Assembly (NCBI GenBank): GCA_034190945.1
Contig: CM067218.1
Location: 160,377,270 to 160,441,269 of the forward strand
Direction: 5' to 3'
Length of the DNA stretch: 64,000 bases
Source of the DNA: Octodonta nipae
Taxonomy: Eukaryota; Arthropoda; Insecta; Coleoptera; Chrysomelidae
A program made the position numbers and the translations under genes. This document shows positions 37,017 to 48,405 of this stretch, one piece after another. The notes beneath the pieces are model-generated. The model searched no databases. It was not told the origin of the DNA and worked only from the letters and a program-made list of their open reading frames with translations. Position 1 is the first letter of the stretch; each line of letters starts with the position of its first letter.

Positions 37017-38460
37017 ATGGAAACTCGTAGTATGGAAAAGATAGACGAAAAAATTGCACAGATTCTAGAAAAACGTGACAAGAAGGAGAAACAACATCAA
37101 GAAGAAATTCAACAAGGTTAGTGAAATCTTTTGATGACAACTTAAAGTTGAGTTAGGAATATCTTGTCACTAATATCGATGAAAAACGTAAAATAGAATT
37201 AGAAAATCTTGTTTCTACAATGAAAAACGAACAACAAAATCTTGTCTCTGCCATGGAAGAAAACAACAAAATTTATGGAAGGATTATTCTCGAAATTTGT
37301 AGAAAAACAAGATCAGACTGAATTAAAACGACAAAATGAATTTAAAATTATTAGAAGAAAAACGACAAATGAATTTAAATTATTAGAAGAAAAACGACAA
37401 AATGAATTTAAAATAACTGAAGAAAAAAGACAAATGCAATTTGAACAACTAATGCAAATAGTAAGACAAGTTAATGAAACAGTTAATGAAAGAATGCAAA
37501 TAGTTGAGTCTGATATAAAAGAGATAAAATGATGACATTAAGACCTAAAAAATACCGTAGACACTCTTGAAACAAAAAGTAGATGACCTCGATTCCATCC
37601 AAGCCAGGTAAAAGTTGAAATCAGTTCAATTCAAAACACAGTTCAAGACCAAATCAGTGCCATCCAAGACAAGGTAGAAAACAGAATTAAAAAAATGCAA
37701 CAGGACTTACAGCGAGGAAAATACCAGAACACCGTGAGTACCAGAGGTTCCATTAGTAAACCACCCACATTGATGGCAGTTCATCTTGGCCCATGTATAA
37801 ACGACAATTTGAGGCCGTGGCTAAAGCTAATGGATGGGATAATCAAGAAAAGTCTACTTCTCTGGTAATTTTCGCTAAGAGGTCCGGCCCTAGAACTCCT
37901 CCAAAGCATTCCAGTCGATGAACAGGCAATTTCGAAAAGATCATCGCCTCCTAGACAAACGCTACGACAATCAATCCTTGAGCCAGGTATACCAGTTCCA
38001 ACTCAGTGGAAAACGCAAAAATCCGGTGAAAGCCTTCAAGAATTCGAAGCAGAGATTAGACGGTTAGTACACTTGTCCTACCCAGACCTGCCAGAGGAAA
38101 CGAAAGACCAGTTGGCCACACAGAGTTTCATAAACGGCATCAGAGATGTGGAAGTACAAAGACTTTAAGACTGAGTGGCGTCAAGAAAAGTAGTGAAGCT
38201 CTACTTCGGGCTTTGGAAGTAGAGGCCGTCATGAACATGTCCAAGCCGAGGGTCCGAGCAGTTTCCTTCAGCAGGAAGAGTCAGACTCACCATTTGAAGC
38301 GCTGCTGGCTGGTCTGAACAAATACTAGAAAGGTCACAAAGAACTGGCACCAGAGGGGCATGTTACCGCTGCGGACGGACAGGACACTTCCAACGTGATT
38401 GTCGAGTGAGGCCACCTGAACAATCACCGACCAGGGTACCAACAAAACAGCCACATGTCC
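37017..38460 (+). pseudogene. Gypsy copy 2 gag
   Basis: Starts METRSMEKIDEKIAQILEK at 37017. A Lys/Glu/Gln-rich coiled-coil segment with three near-repeats of an EEKRQNEFK type lies at 37290-37440. The capsid part follows, and a CX2CX4HX4C knuckle C-Y-R-C-G-R-T-G-H-F-Q-R-D-C at 38361-38402. Broken by single-base slips (for example near 37118, 37530 and 38165). Role: packaging of element RNA. Confidence 0.8.
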
Positions 38461-38489
38461 AGGGACCGTCATTCAGTCAGCATAGGGGG

Positions 38490-39320
38490 GCGAATGCTGA
38501 CTGTCCCTCCACCAGCCCCCAAAACGTTATCCATCCGGGGATTCTGCAGAGATAGCGGCAGCCTAGTCATCAGAGGCACCATCAACGGCGAGCAGTTACA
38601 TCACCATCGATACCGGCGCCGCTGTGTCCATTGCCAAGTCCAGGGTTTTGAGAGCATCAGAAATTCGGCCAGTTACCAATACATCCAGCTCAGAACAGTC
38701 ACCGGCGAGTCCATGTCCATACAGGGTGAGGCAGATGTCGTGCTACAGATAGGACAACATGATCCGGCATAGGGTCCTGGTAGCGATATTGAGGACGATT
38801 TTATACTGGGAATGGACCTAATTAGCCAGCATGATTTATTTTCGACCCGAGATATGATGTTCTTCGGTTCCTGAATATTGAATTTGTATTGACACGGCCC
38901 GTCAACACATCATTCACGCCCATAAAAATTGTGGCAAAGTCTTCAGCTAGAATTCCCGGTCGAACAGACAGATTATTCATGGGCAGCTAGACAGCAATCC
39001 TGGGAGCTGCGTTGGAATGGTGGAGCCCGTACACTCAGCTCATGACTACTTAGTTGGACGGGCTATAGTTAAAACCGACGAGATATACCAATCAGAGTCC
39101 TGAATTTGTCCAACAACGACATTAGAATTGCCAATGGTCAAGAGATAGCTTGTTTCGAGCCAGTAGAGACCATCATCATTGCGAAGAAGAGTACCAGACG
39201 TCGTGAATGAGACAGGTCCCGATAAAGAGTTCCTACAACAGTTTTGCTGACCACTTGACACACTTGACACCAGAGAACAGAAGAAAGCCAAGCAATTTAT
39301 CACAACACTGGCAAATTTTT
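38490..39320 (+). pseudogene. Gypsy copy 2 protease region
   Basis: D-T-G-A-A-V-S at 38609-38629 is an intact retropepsin active site. The downstream ADVVLQIG and GMDLISQH blocks are in other frames because of missing bases. Confidence 0.75.
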
Positions 39321-39329
39321 AACAGTAAA

Positions 39330-40680
39330 AATGGAACTACCGGTCGCACCAACATCATCCACATCGAATAGATACCGGAAGGCTCAACCCATCAGAATAC
39401 CACCTAGACGACTACATTGGGGCAACAACAGGCAGTCGAGGAAACATCGAGTCCATGTTACAAATGGAGTTATTGAGCCATCCATCAGTCCATGGTCTGC
39501 TCCCGTCGTGCTAGTTAAAAGAAAGATGGAACCACCCGATTTTGCGTGGATTACAGAAGCTGAATGATGTCACGAAGAAAGACAGCTATCAACTACCCCG
39601 AATCGATGACACTTTGACCACACTAGCAGGCTCCCGTTGGTTTTCCACACTAGACCTAAAAAGTGGATATTGGCAGGTTGGTCTACACGCAAACGACAGA
39701 GAAAAGACAGCGTTCTCACCAGTAAAGGGCTGTTTCAGTTCAGGTCATGCCCTTTGGTTATGTAATGCACCCGCTACATTTGAGAGGCTAATGGAGTATG
39801 TACTGAGCGGGTAACATGGAGGACGTGCTTAGTATACCTCGACGACATTCTAGTCATGGGCCAGACATTCGACGACCATCTGAAGAACCTGGGCGAAGTA
39901 TTCTCCAGAATTAATAACGCCAACCTCAAACTCAATCCGAAGAAGTGTTCCTTGTTCCAAAAGAAGTAGAGTTTTTGGGCCATGTCGTTTCCGAGTCAGG
40001 AATCCGCACTAACGAGGACAAGATAGAAGCGATCCGTGATTGGCCAATCCCGAGGGTAAGCATGAACTCCGAAGCTTCTTGGGCCTCTGTTCATACTACC
40101 GGCGTTTGTTGAGGGATTTGCCACCATTGCCGCTCCTCTACATCGGCAGACCACAGAGAAGGAGACGTTCCGTTGGGATCAGGATTGCGAAACATCATTC
40201 AGACGACTGAAGGCAGCACTATGTTCCAGCCCAATCCTAGCCTTTCCTACACAGTCCGCAAGTTCATCTTAGACACCGACGCCAGCACACGGTTGGGGGC
40301 CGTCCTATCCCAGGTGCAAGATGGTGAAGAGAGGTGATCGAGTACTACAGCCGTGGATTCTCGAAGCCAGAAAGAATTATTGCGTCACCAGAAAGAACTT
40401 CTTGCAATAATAAGGGCTGTAGACCATTTCCACAAATACCTGTATGGTCGCCATTTCTTAATCCGAACAGATCATGCCGCACTCAAATGGCTGCTGCATG
40501 AAGACACCGGAAGGACAACTGGCCAGATGGATGGAGAAATTACAGCAATACGACTTCAAGGTGGAACACCGTGCCGGCCGGTTGCACAATATGCCGATGC
40601 CCTATCCAGAAGACCCTGTAGAGCGCGGAATGCAAGCATTGTCTGAAGACGGAACAGCGAGAGGGTATCTCCATCAGGCA
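39330..40680 (+). pseudogene. Gypsy copy 2 RT/RNase H
   Basis: TLAGSRWFSTLDLKSGYWQV (39610-39680), NAPATFERLMEYVL and then, one frame over, CLVYLDDILVMG with the catalytic Y-L-D-D at 39835-39846. It continues through KKCSLFQK, the FLGHV block and the RNase H motifs RTDHAALKWLL (40465-40495) and ADALSRRP. This copy supplies the segment that copy 1 has lost. Many one-base gaps make it untranslatable as one protein. Confidence 0.88.
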
Positions 40681-40899
40681 GATCCGAGTGCAGGCCAATG
40701 AAGACTGGACAACGGAACAGTGCATCCAGGACCAAATGGCTGATCCAGACATCGAACCAATCTTGTCACTCAAAATGAGAGGGGCACCCAGGCCACGATG
40801 GGACGAGGTAGCTAGATACTCCGGCGTGCTGAAATCGTTATGGGCTCAGTGGGACTCTCTACGAGTAGACAATGGAATGCTCAAGCGAGTTTGGAAAGC

Positions 40900-42020
40900 G
40901 CTGATGGACGAGAAACCAAGTCCCAACTGGTAGTTCCGAAGAAAAAGGTACCAGCCATCCTGACCGAAGTACATGATGGAATTACCGGAGGCCACCTGGG
41001 CATGAATAAAACCCTAGACAAAGTTCGCCAGCGGTACTACTGGGTGAATTACTTCGAAGACGTCAGAGCTTGGTGCCGCAAATGTGCCACATGTGCCGCC
41101 AGTAAGGGCCGAAGACCCGGACCAAGGGCAGAATGCAGCAGTACAATGTGGGCGTCCATTTGAGAGAATTGCCATCGATTCGCCGGTCCGTTTCCCGAGT
41201 CTGAGAGGGGGAACAAATACATCTGGTCGCAATGGATTAGTTCTTCAGCAAAGGCCTGAGGCATATGCGATACCCAACCACGAGGCAACCACGGTAGCGA
41301 CGGTGCTAGTAGAAAACTATTCAGCAGGTTTGGCGTCCCGATGGAATTACATTCAGACCAGGGGCGTAACTTCGAATCGAATGTATTCCAGAGGTCTGCA
41401 CGATGTTGGGATCAGGAAAACGAGAACAACACCATTACACCCCAAGTCAGACGGAATGTGAAAGATTCAACAGGACCTTGGAACAACACCTATCCAAGGT
41501 CGTCAGCAATAACCAGCGTGATTGGGACGAGCATATTCCCCTATTCCTGTTGTCATATCGCTCTGTGTACATAATATACAGCCTGACCCCAGCCAGGGTC
41601 TTATTCGGAAAGGAGCGCGACTACCATGCGACTTGGCATTTGGCTCCCCCGAAGAACCTCCCCAAGAAATCGACGATTATGCCGACCAGCTCCGACATAA
41701 CTGCTGGCAATACACGAATTAGCCCGAACGCAGATGTTGGCCACCAGCGACCGGATGAAAGACGCGATACGACCTCAAGGCCAATTCAGTCGGGTTCCAG
41801 AGAGGGACAAAGTCTGGTTGTACAACCCCCAACGTAGCAAGGGTAAATCCCAAAGCTTACACCCGCCTGGGATGGTCCATACGAAGTGGTGAAGAGGCTT
41901 AATGACGTCGTCTACCGGATCCGTCGAAACCCCAAGGCTAATTGAAGGTGGTTCATTTAGATCGACTCGCTCCCTACATGGAAGGGATGTTCTGATCGGT
42001 GATACGATCAGAATGAATGG
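40900..42020 (+). pseudogene. Gypsy copy 2 integrase
   Basis: HDGITGGHLGMNKTL and CRKCATC (40970-41100) give the HHCC domain. The catalytic Asp, Asp and Glu regions (IDSPV..., HSDQGRNFES, and the region around 41455) and the LAPY-type end before 42029 are all identifiable, but in at least four frames. The purine tract GAATGGGGGGTCAG precedes the 3' LTR. Confidence 0.85.
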
Positions 42021-42028
42021 GGGGTCAG

Positions 42029-42329
42029 TGTTACGAAATTTACCCAAAGCCGACCTGTGTCATTTCAGCACGACAACAAACGCTTCAATAAAAAATAGGA
42101 TTCTCGAAAGGCTCGGCAGCGGAAGGAACGATGTTGATTTCTACTGGAGAATTCTACGCTGGGATTATAAAAGAAGCACACACGATCGCCAGCAGTGATA
42201 CCGCGTCGACTAGCTATATGGGCTTGTTATTGTTTTGAATCAGATGTTTTGAATGTAAATAAAGTTCTAGAAAAGTGACAGTGCATATTAGTTGTTATAA
42301 TTTTCAATTGACCCACGAAGTATACAACA
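42029..42329 (+). repeat. 3' LTR of gypsy copy 2
   Basis: TGTTACG... to ...TATACAACA. Nearly the same as the 5' LTR except for a handful of single-base deletions, which suggests a young insertion. Confidence 0.93.
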
Positions 42330-42482
42330 ATATATATTAAAATAATATATATTGTTTCTGGTCGGGAACCTTCATCAGTTGCGCTTCCCACAATTGAATG
42401 TCCTCTCGAACACTTCTTTATGCATTTGATGCATTTCGTTAAATTTGAGACGCGAGATGTAAGACCGTCTTCAAATTTAACG
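42330..42482 (-). repeat. Hammerhead repeat, part right of gypsy copy 2
   Basis: Resumes inside helix III and carries, antisense, GTTTC, the stem II region, TCATCAG (42372-42378) and TTGCG (42379-42383), so the ribozyme was complete before the gypsy insertion. It then runs to GACGCGAGATGTAAGACC and turns back with GTCTTCAAATTTAACG. Confidence 0.85.
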
Positions 42483-43095
42483 GGTTCTTTCCCTACATTT
42501 CTCCAGTCAACTAAACTCCAGTTTTGGTGAGGTTCGGCCCAGAGTAGACTGGCATTTCGATGACGAGCACTAGTATGGGGACCCTTAAAGGTCTTCTATA
42601 TCTCACACCAGAGGCCAAAACTTTCCTTAGAACAGAATTAGTCTGGAAAAGTGATTGACCTACTCGGAATGATTAAGCAATATATAAATCTTAACGTTTC
42701 TTCATACCGACTTGTGCTTATGTTCACTGCGCTTCTAAAAAATGTTCCGTCTATTCGATATGTGGAGGTAAACCTTCTTGCCAGAAGACAATAATTCTGC
42801 TTGATATAAGCTCGGACAACTCAAATCCCAGCATTTCAAACTTTCATCAAATACCACACAGTGAAGACTAAAATAACGCACAGTATTGATTTTCAGTATC
42901 ACTCAATATTTCAATAAAAAACTTGTTTTACATCTTAAATTGTACAGTATGCATACTAAATAAATTATTAGTTTAGATGTAACCATTAATATTTTACAAT
43001 AAATATTACAGTTTTGTTAAAATTCGGGGAGTGGTACACGACTTTTGAGAATGAGTGTAGATGGTAGTCTATTCAACAACAATGTAACTCGTTCC
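42483..43095. other. Spacer, nothing recognised
   Basis: No supported gene or repeat pair. Confidence 0.45.
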
Positions 43096-43255
43096 TCGAA
43101 GTTTCCTTAGACTTCCATCGCCTTTCAATAGATTTGTATCTGTTATCGTCATCAGGTCATCATTCACCTGATGACGATAGCAGATACAAAGCTATTGAAA
43201 TGTTCTAAGACCAACCTTTCAAGACGTTAGAAGTTCAAGGAAACTTAGAAGAGTG
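43096..43255. repeat. Palindrome of Penelope-type terminal sequence
   Basis: A near-perfect inverted repeat centred at about 43169. CAATAGATTTGTATCTG and TTATCGTCATCAGGT on the left are mirrored by ACCTGATGACGATAGC and AGATACAAAGCTATTG on the right, with weaker pairing out to AGTTTCCTT/AAGGAAACT. Each arm contains CTGATGA, a possible 6 bp stem and GAAA, a hammerhead-like core. A Penelope RT scrap lies 500 bases away. Confidence 0.6.
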
Positions 43256-43310
43256 AATATAGATGTTGTCACTCTGTAACCGAGGTCAAACCTTATTCAG
43301 TATATTTTTG

Positions 43311-43391
43311 CAGTCAGTGCCAAGCAATAAGTTCGAGGAAGTAGTGAATTGTAACCAAAGCAAAATTTGAGCTTTACTTGGCACTGACTAC
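43311..43391. repeat. Short inverted repeat
   Basis: GCAGTCAGTGCCAAG at 43310-43324 is mirrored by CTTGGCACTGACTAC at 43377-43391, giving a 13-14 bp stem with a loop of about 50 bases. Function unknown. Confidence 0.6.
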
Positions 43392-43739
43392 AAAAGAATG
43401 AGCACTGTTTATTGTTTACAGCCTTGACATTCTTTATTTTCGGTTATCTCTTTGGTCGTGTAACCAAGTCTTGATTACAGTCCTTCTTGGGTAGGGTGGT
43501 GATAAGAATTCATGTTAATGAATGTATGAGTGGATTTCAACATACTTGGACATTGTAGCCAAGGGTACGGTCGTTATGCTTTAAAACTAAAACGTATAGA
43601 AACGTCAATTAACCGTCTGTTTCTTTCTCTGTGGTGAATTAACTTCGTGGATGAACGATCAAATGTTGTATGAATCCCATTAGAGACCTTTCCCGCGGCT
43701 CCAAACCACAGAAGTCTCATTAATGCAACAGAACCAACG

Positions 43740-43891
43740 TGACGGTTTGCTTTGGCTTCGAAAAACTCCGTGTAAAAATTAGCGATGAATGGACTAAAAG
43801 GCCAACCCTTGTTTATACCATCAACTTTCTCATAGATTCCACTGAAGATGTCTGCTGCATTTGCAGATGAAACGTTCGGAAAAATACCCAT
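43740..43891 (-). pseudogene. Penelope-like RT scrap
   Basis: On the minus strand FSGIYEKVDGINKGWPFSPF and ANFYTEFFEAKA follow the motif B region of Penelope RT (family pattern: Y-x-Q-x-D-G-x-A-M-G-S-P-L-S-P). Key positions have changed (AMGS to INKG). The frame stays open to 43574, but I do not recognise the rest. Confidence 0.55.
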
Positions 43892-43989
43892 TGCCCCGGC
43901 AAAACAGAGTGGAAAATATAATTTATTTATTTGATTATTTGTTGAGTATTATGATTAAGTTCAATTAATTCTCTGTGTACTAAAAATAA

Positions 43990-44063
43990 GGCACTAGCTG
44001 TCGCGGTCCAGATTGTTGACCTGGAGAGTCGGGTTTGTCCCGCGGACCGTAGTTTGGAGACTG
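43990..44063. mobile_element. Possible hAT-type terminus
   Basis: The complement reads CAGTCTCCAAACTACGGTCC followed by GCGGGAC, resembling the ends of hAT-family elements that start CAG(T)GGT(C/T)TCCAAACTACGG. No partner end or transposase was found. Confidence 0.3.
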
Positions 44064-44283
44064 CTACCCTATAGTTACATATGAAGTGGGTCAGATAATG
44101 TAGTAATTTTCAGCGTCTTTATAGTTTCTTTGCCATTGTTGTTCAAAAACAAAATATTGGTTTTAACAATTGATATTTACATGTATATTAAATGCGTTTT
44201 TTTTTTCAAAAAAAATTAAGAATTTTAAAGAAGAAATTTTGAAGTTTGACTACCAGTATTAATAAAATGTTCTGGATTATTTG

Positions 44284-44766
44284 TAGATGCGGAATGTAAA
44301 GACCGACATCTAGGATTTTTAGGGAAACCCGAGAGTTCCGAATCTGGGCCGTTCTATGCAATTTCTGTTATCCCGTAACTCCTAGGTAAGAATGTCACAT
44401 TTTCCGATTAACTTCACCTGTCAGAGATATGGAATACCCTCTTCGAGATGTCATTCTTTTGTACTCAAATCAAGATTTATTATACTTATTGTTTCAGCTC
44501 ATGGAATTGCCATCAGTTACGCTTCCTACAAGAGAAGGGCTCCAGACTCAGTACTTCTGTATGATGGTTTCTTCAAAAATCCTAGATTGCGGTATTTACA
44601 TCTCGCTTCTACAAATTGACCGATATGTATCAAATACATAAATAAGTGTTCGTTCGAGAGGATATTCTCTTGCGGGAAACGCAACTTATGAAGATACTCT
44701 AACCAGAAACAATATATGTTATATATATTGTCAAGATTAGAAGAATGACACCTTGAAGAGAGTCTT
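44284..44766. repeat. Hammerhead repeat, diverged inverted copy
   Basis: First an antisense unit (GACCGACATCTAGG..., CACCTGTCAGAGATATGG, CTCTTCGAGATGTCATTC, up to CCATCAGTTACGC at 44510-44522), then a sense unit running the other way (CCTAGATTGCGG, TTACATCTCGCTTC, GTGTTCGTTCGAGAGG, up to CACCTTGAAGAGAG). Both ribozyme cores are damaged: CTGATGG in the antisense unit and CTTATGA (44685-44691) in the sense one, although helix III is still pairable in the latter. Confidence 0.75.
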
Positions 44767-45496
44767 CTGGAGAGTTTCAGTAAACTTTGCCTGCTTAATA
44801 ATATAGCTGTAAGGAAGACGAAATATTCTATCTACACATCCCAGCATCAATAGGATTGCCATTAATGAGTATTTAAGCTCACCCCACAAACACAAGAATA
44901 TTGTTACATTGCTAATATATCTGAAAATGTCTATAATATTGAAGCGATTAATTACTTCAAGTCCAGTAGGTTTTGGAAAACAAGAGTGATGGAGGATTGC
45001 GTCCCTCTTTTTTGATGTTTACAAGAGAAATGAATTACGTCGGACTTTCGGTCGAGTTAACTCTGTTACATTACGATTCCAAACAGAGACCCTATGTGAA
45101 TCAATTGATCCGCGTCCGAAAAATTTTTTTCATATTCACCCACATGGGGAATTTTGTTTAATATTGTGACTTACAAATGTTGATCAGAATATATGTCAAA
45201 CATTCTTAAAGGTATGCTGCAGCAATATTGTGATCGTAAGACTATTTATAATATATGAGAATTTGTAACAACTAGAGATTATGATTTGCCGAAAACATTC
45301 ATTGTCTTATGGAAATATACTAAGTTACTCTGAAGGACAATTTTCATATGTTTATTACCTCCTTGGAAAAAATAGGAGCGGCCGACATGTGAGACTGAAT
45401 GATGAAAACGAAAGTTTAATAATAATTATACATCCCGACTCTTGTTATCTCCTTGTCTCTTTTCTCTACAAGTATCAGTAGTAATCTATATATTAA
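44767..45496. other. Spacer, nothing recognised
   Basis: No supported gene. Confidence 0.45.
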
Positions 45497-45690
45497 ATGG
45501 GAAATAGATAACTGTTAGGTACCATTTTCTCCTTTGTCTCTCAACCCATTTATTTTATTTTTGTGTTTAGTAGCAGATGACCTTCAGCGCAGAATGCTAA
45601 AATTTATTTATAATATTGGCTCATTCATTAGATAATATAAAAAACATTATTTACGTCCATACTGTCAATGCCAAACAGATAACAGTAACA
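45497..45690 (-). repeat. Interspersed repeat family X, inverted copy
   Basis: Complement of the 3' third of 18485-19258, including the GAGAGACAAAGGAG and GCATTCTGC blocks and the GACAGTATGGACGTAAATAAT end. Confidence 0.65.
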
Positions 45691-47036
45691 GTGTAGCCAG
45701 ATTGCTGGGAAAGAAAATTGTATGAGGGATTGACTTGAATGTGAAAGTCAAATTAAATTATACTATAAGTAACAAATTTTGATCCGTTCCTAAACTCATT
45801 CTACATAGTCGTACTATTGAAATAGAACCCAGGAAAATTTATATTACACAATAATGGTCATTCATTGGGCTCTCGTAAGTTGGCAACTTTCATTGCTTTG
45901 TAAATATGATTTGTGATCTAAAATAAGGAATATGTTGCAAATATTTCCGTTAGTATTTTATTAATTTTAATGTTATACTTCCAATTTAAAGATTCTTTAA
46001 TTTTTACCATATAAATTTCATATAATTTGAACAGGAATGCAAATATGTGAATTAATGCACTGATTGTAATATTCAAGAGAAATTGTTAGATTTGGCAGCC
46101 CTGAACTTATCTTTGATATAGCGCCTTGATTTGAATTTTCACATTTCAGAACATTGTTTGGTGTACGATTATTATAGCACGATGGAAAAGGTAAGCTGTA
46201 AATTCAACATGTAAAATTCAAGATTTCAGCTTCATTCACTGCGAATTTTTTTTAACAAATGTGAGCATATTTATTTATCATTAATTAACAGCCGGTGCTT
46301 ATATATCTTTATATTTTACAAACAAAACAGAAATAGTCATTGCTTACAATGTGTTTCATTAAGTTTAATTAATCTATAATCAATCTCAAGATTTTGGTTG
46401 AAGATTAATTAATATGAACTTTTATTTTGTAGTTATTTGGAATATAATAGTAGGTATAAAATTTTCATACTAACTTTTGAGCTGGTTGACTTCATTTTCT
46501 GCTTACGAGCTGAAATCGTTAACTGTGAAATGCTAGAATAAAATTTGTGAAAAATGTTTTATAACAACTGATTTTTACCTAATAAACATGTCATTGACAT
46601 TTTAACGATGTGTATTTAAAATTTAAAGAAAGTCAATGCATTTACTCATTTGTTAAGGTAAGTCTATTCTACATCGAAATATATTTTACAAGAAGATATT
46701 TTTCCTTCGAAAACGTTGAAACTATTGAGTAATTATATATGGAAAAAGCGTTACCTGCGGTGAAATCATGTGAAGACCATCTTTGATAGTTCAGCATCAA
46801 GCGTTGTTTATGTCTCAGTAGTAAAATAGTCAATGTAGTATATCGGTATTAATTTTTCGGACAAGTAGCAGTAACTTTCGTTTAATTTATTCTGTAAGTT
46901 TTTGTTGTGAATTTAATTATTTTATTACTACTTTATTTGAAAATCTTCCAAAGGTGTGGTGTACCTACCAAATTGACAGTTAGTGGACGACAGAATATAT
47001 ATTAAAGAATCTATTTTTTTTAGTTTTTAACATATA
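45691..47036. other. AT-rich, nothing recognised
   Basis: No supported gene or paired repeats. Confidence 0.45.
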
Positions 47037-48227
47037 CAGGGTGGAAACGGTTTGAGTGCAAAGATTTTGAGGATCAATACTTCAGGTCAAAACAAATCAA
47101 AAAGCTTTATACCATTTTCAGAAATAAACTATAGTTTTGCCAAAAAAAAAATGAAAAAGTTAGAAGTTCTGTAGCCTTTATTACAGTGAATAATAGATTA
47201 TTTATTTAAATATGTAAATACTCAATAGCGTATACCCCTTTAATAATTGTATTAACAAAGAAAATTATTATTTAAACTCTAAATATTCTGTTATAATTTG
47301 CCCTACGTTTCTCCGATCAGATATGGCAACATAGCATACACTCAGTACTACAGCTGGCCGCTGCCATGAATGCTTTTTTGCTGCCCGGTTCTTTTAAGAA
47401 AGTGCAAGTGATTTTTGCGTGACATTCGACATAGCGTAAGTTATTTGATTTTCATTTTAAAATATAAATTGGAAAAATAAATAAAATCTGTTGTGAATTG
47501 TGAGTTCGAGTGTATTATTTTGTGACAAACAGTGACAATCATACAATTAGGTAAAGACCTGACATTCTATTAATTTGTGGGGAAAGCAAATGTAATAACA
47601 AGAATTTTGAATTTTGAATATTTACTATAAATAATCCGTTTGCTCGCCAGAGTTCTATCATAATGACATCCTGCAGGTCAAAGGTTTTTATTTGTCTAAG
47701 ATAAGTAATATTAATTTCTTAGTAACAATTATTTCTCGAAGAATTTAACACATAAAAGAACTACATATAAGAAATGTTTTGTTTAATATACTTTATATCG
47801 CATTATTTTTGCATCATAATGTAAACAAGTTTGTATCCTCCTCAACTTGATGCATAAAATAAATCGCCAAATGTAAATATTCATTTCAATGTATAGATAT
47901 TAAAAGGGTACATTTTTGAAAATAATATTTCCTAAAATTTTATGTACCTAAATAAATCTAACGGCACTCGAAACTATGAAATTATTTAATACAAAAAAAT
48001 AACAGGTGTTCCTTTTTTTGTGGTGACTTATTCCTTTATTATTCACGCTACGAGAAAATCTGGTTTTTAGCTCGACGTTGCCACATTGACAATAATTTAC
48101 TTAACATGTATTTCAAATTTTCTTGCTTATTAAGGCCCTTAGAACATAGTGTTATAAGAGTTTTTTGTTTTGTTTGGTGGGTACTATCTGCACCTAAAAT
48201 ATATGCAGTCAAACTATTTACACCCTG
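47037..48227. mobile_element. Non-autonomous mariner-type element
   Basis: 1191 bases with ends CAGGGTGGAAACGGTTTGAG and, complemented, CAGGGTGTAAATAGTTTGAC, inside TA duplications (47035-47036, 48228-48229). Inverted repeats of about 32 bases. No transposase frame found. Confidence 0.8.
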
Positions 48228-48246
48228 TATATATTTTTTATCTTAG

Positions 48247-48405
48247 TCGATTGAAACTACAAATGACGAAAACTTTTAGGTTACAAAGTGCAATCCCACC
48301 AAAAACTGGGGGGTCACTCGTTTTTCAATATTATTTGGAATACATATATTTGATTTAAATCTCATATTTTTTTTATTTCAATAGATTTGTCAAATGACGT
48401 GAACT
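48247..48405 (-). repeat. Interspersed repeat family X, inverted copy of the 5' part
   Basis: Complement of 18540-18720: GACGAAAACTTTTAGGTTAC, ...GGTGTCACT-like block, ATTTCAATAGATTTGTCAA. It abuts the mariner-type element. Confidence 0.6.

Larger units (their letters stand above)
36659..42329 (+). mobile_element. Ty3/gypsy LTR retrotransposon, copy 2
   Basis: A 5.67 kb element with LTRs at 36659-36967 and 42029-42329, flanked by ATAT (36655-36658, 42330-42333). Same family as copy 1 but structurally more complete: it keeps the clean primer site, the D-T-G-A protease motif and the YLDD polymerase motif. It is nevertheless littered with one-base indels, mostly losses relative to copy 1, so no long reading frame survives. 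Confidence 0.95.
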
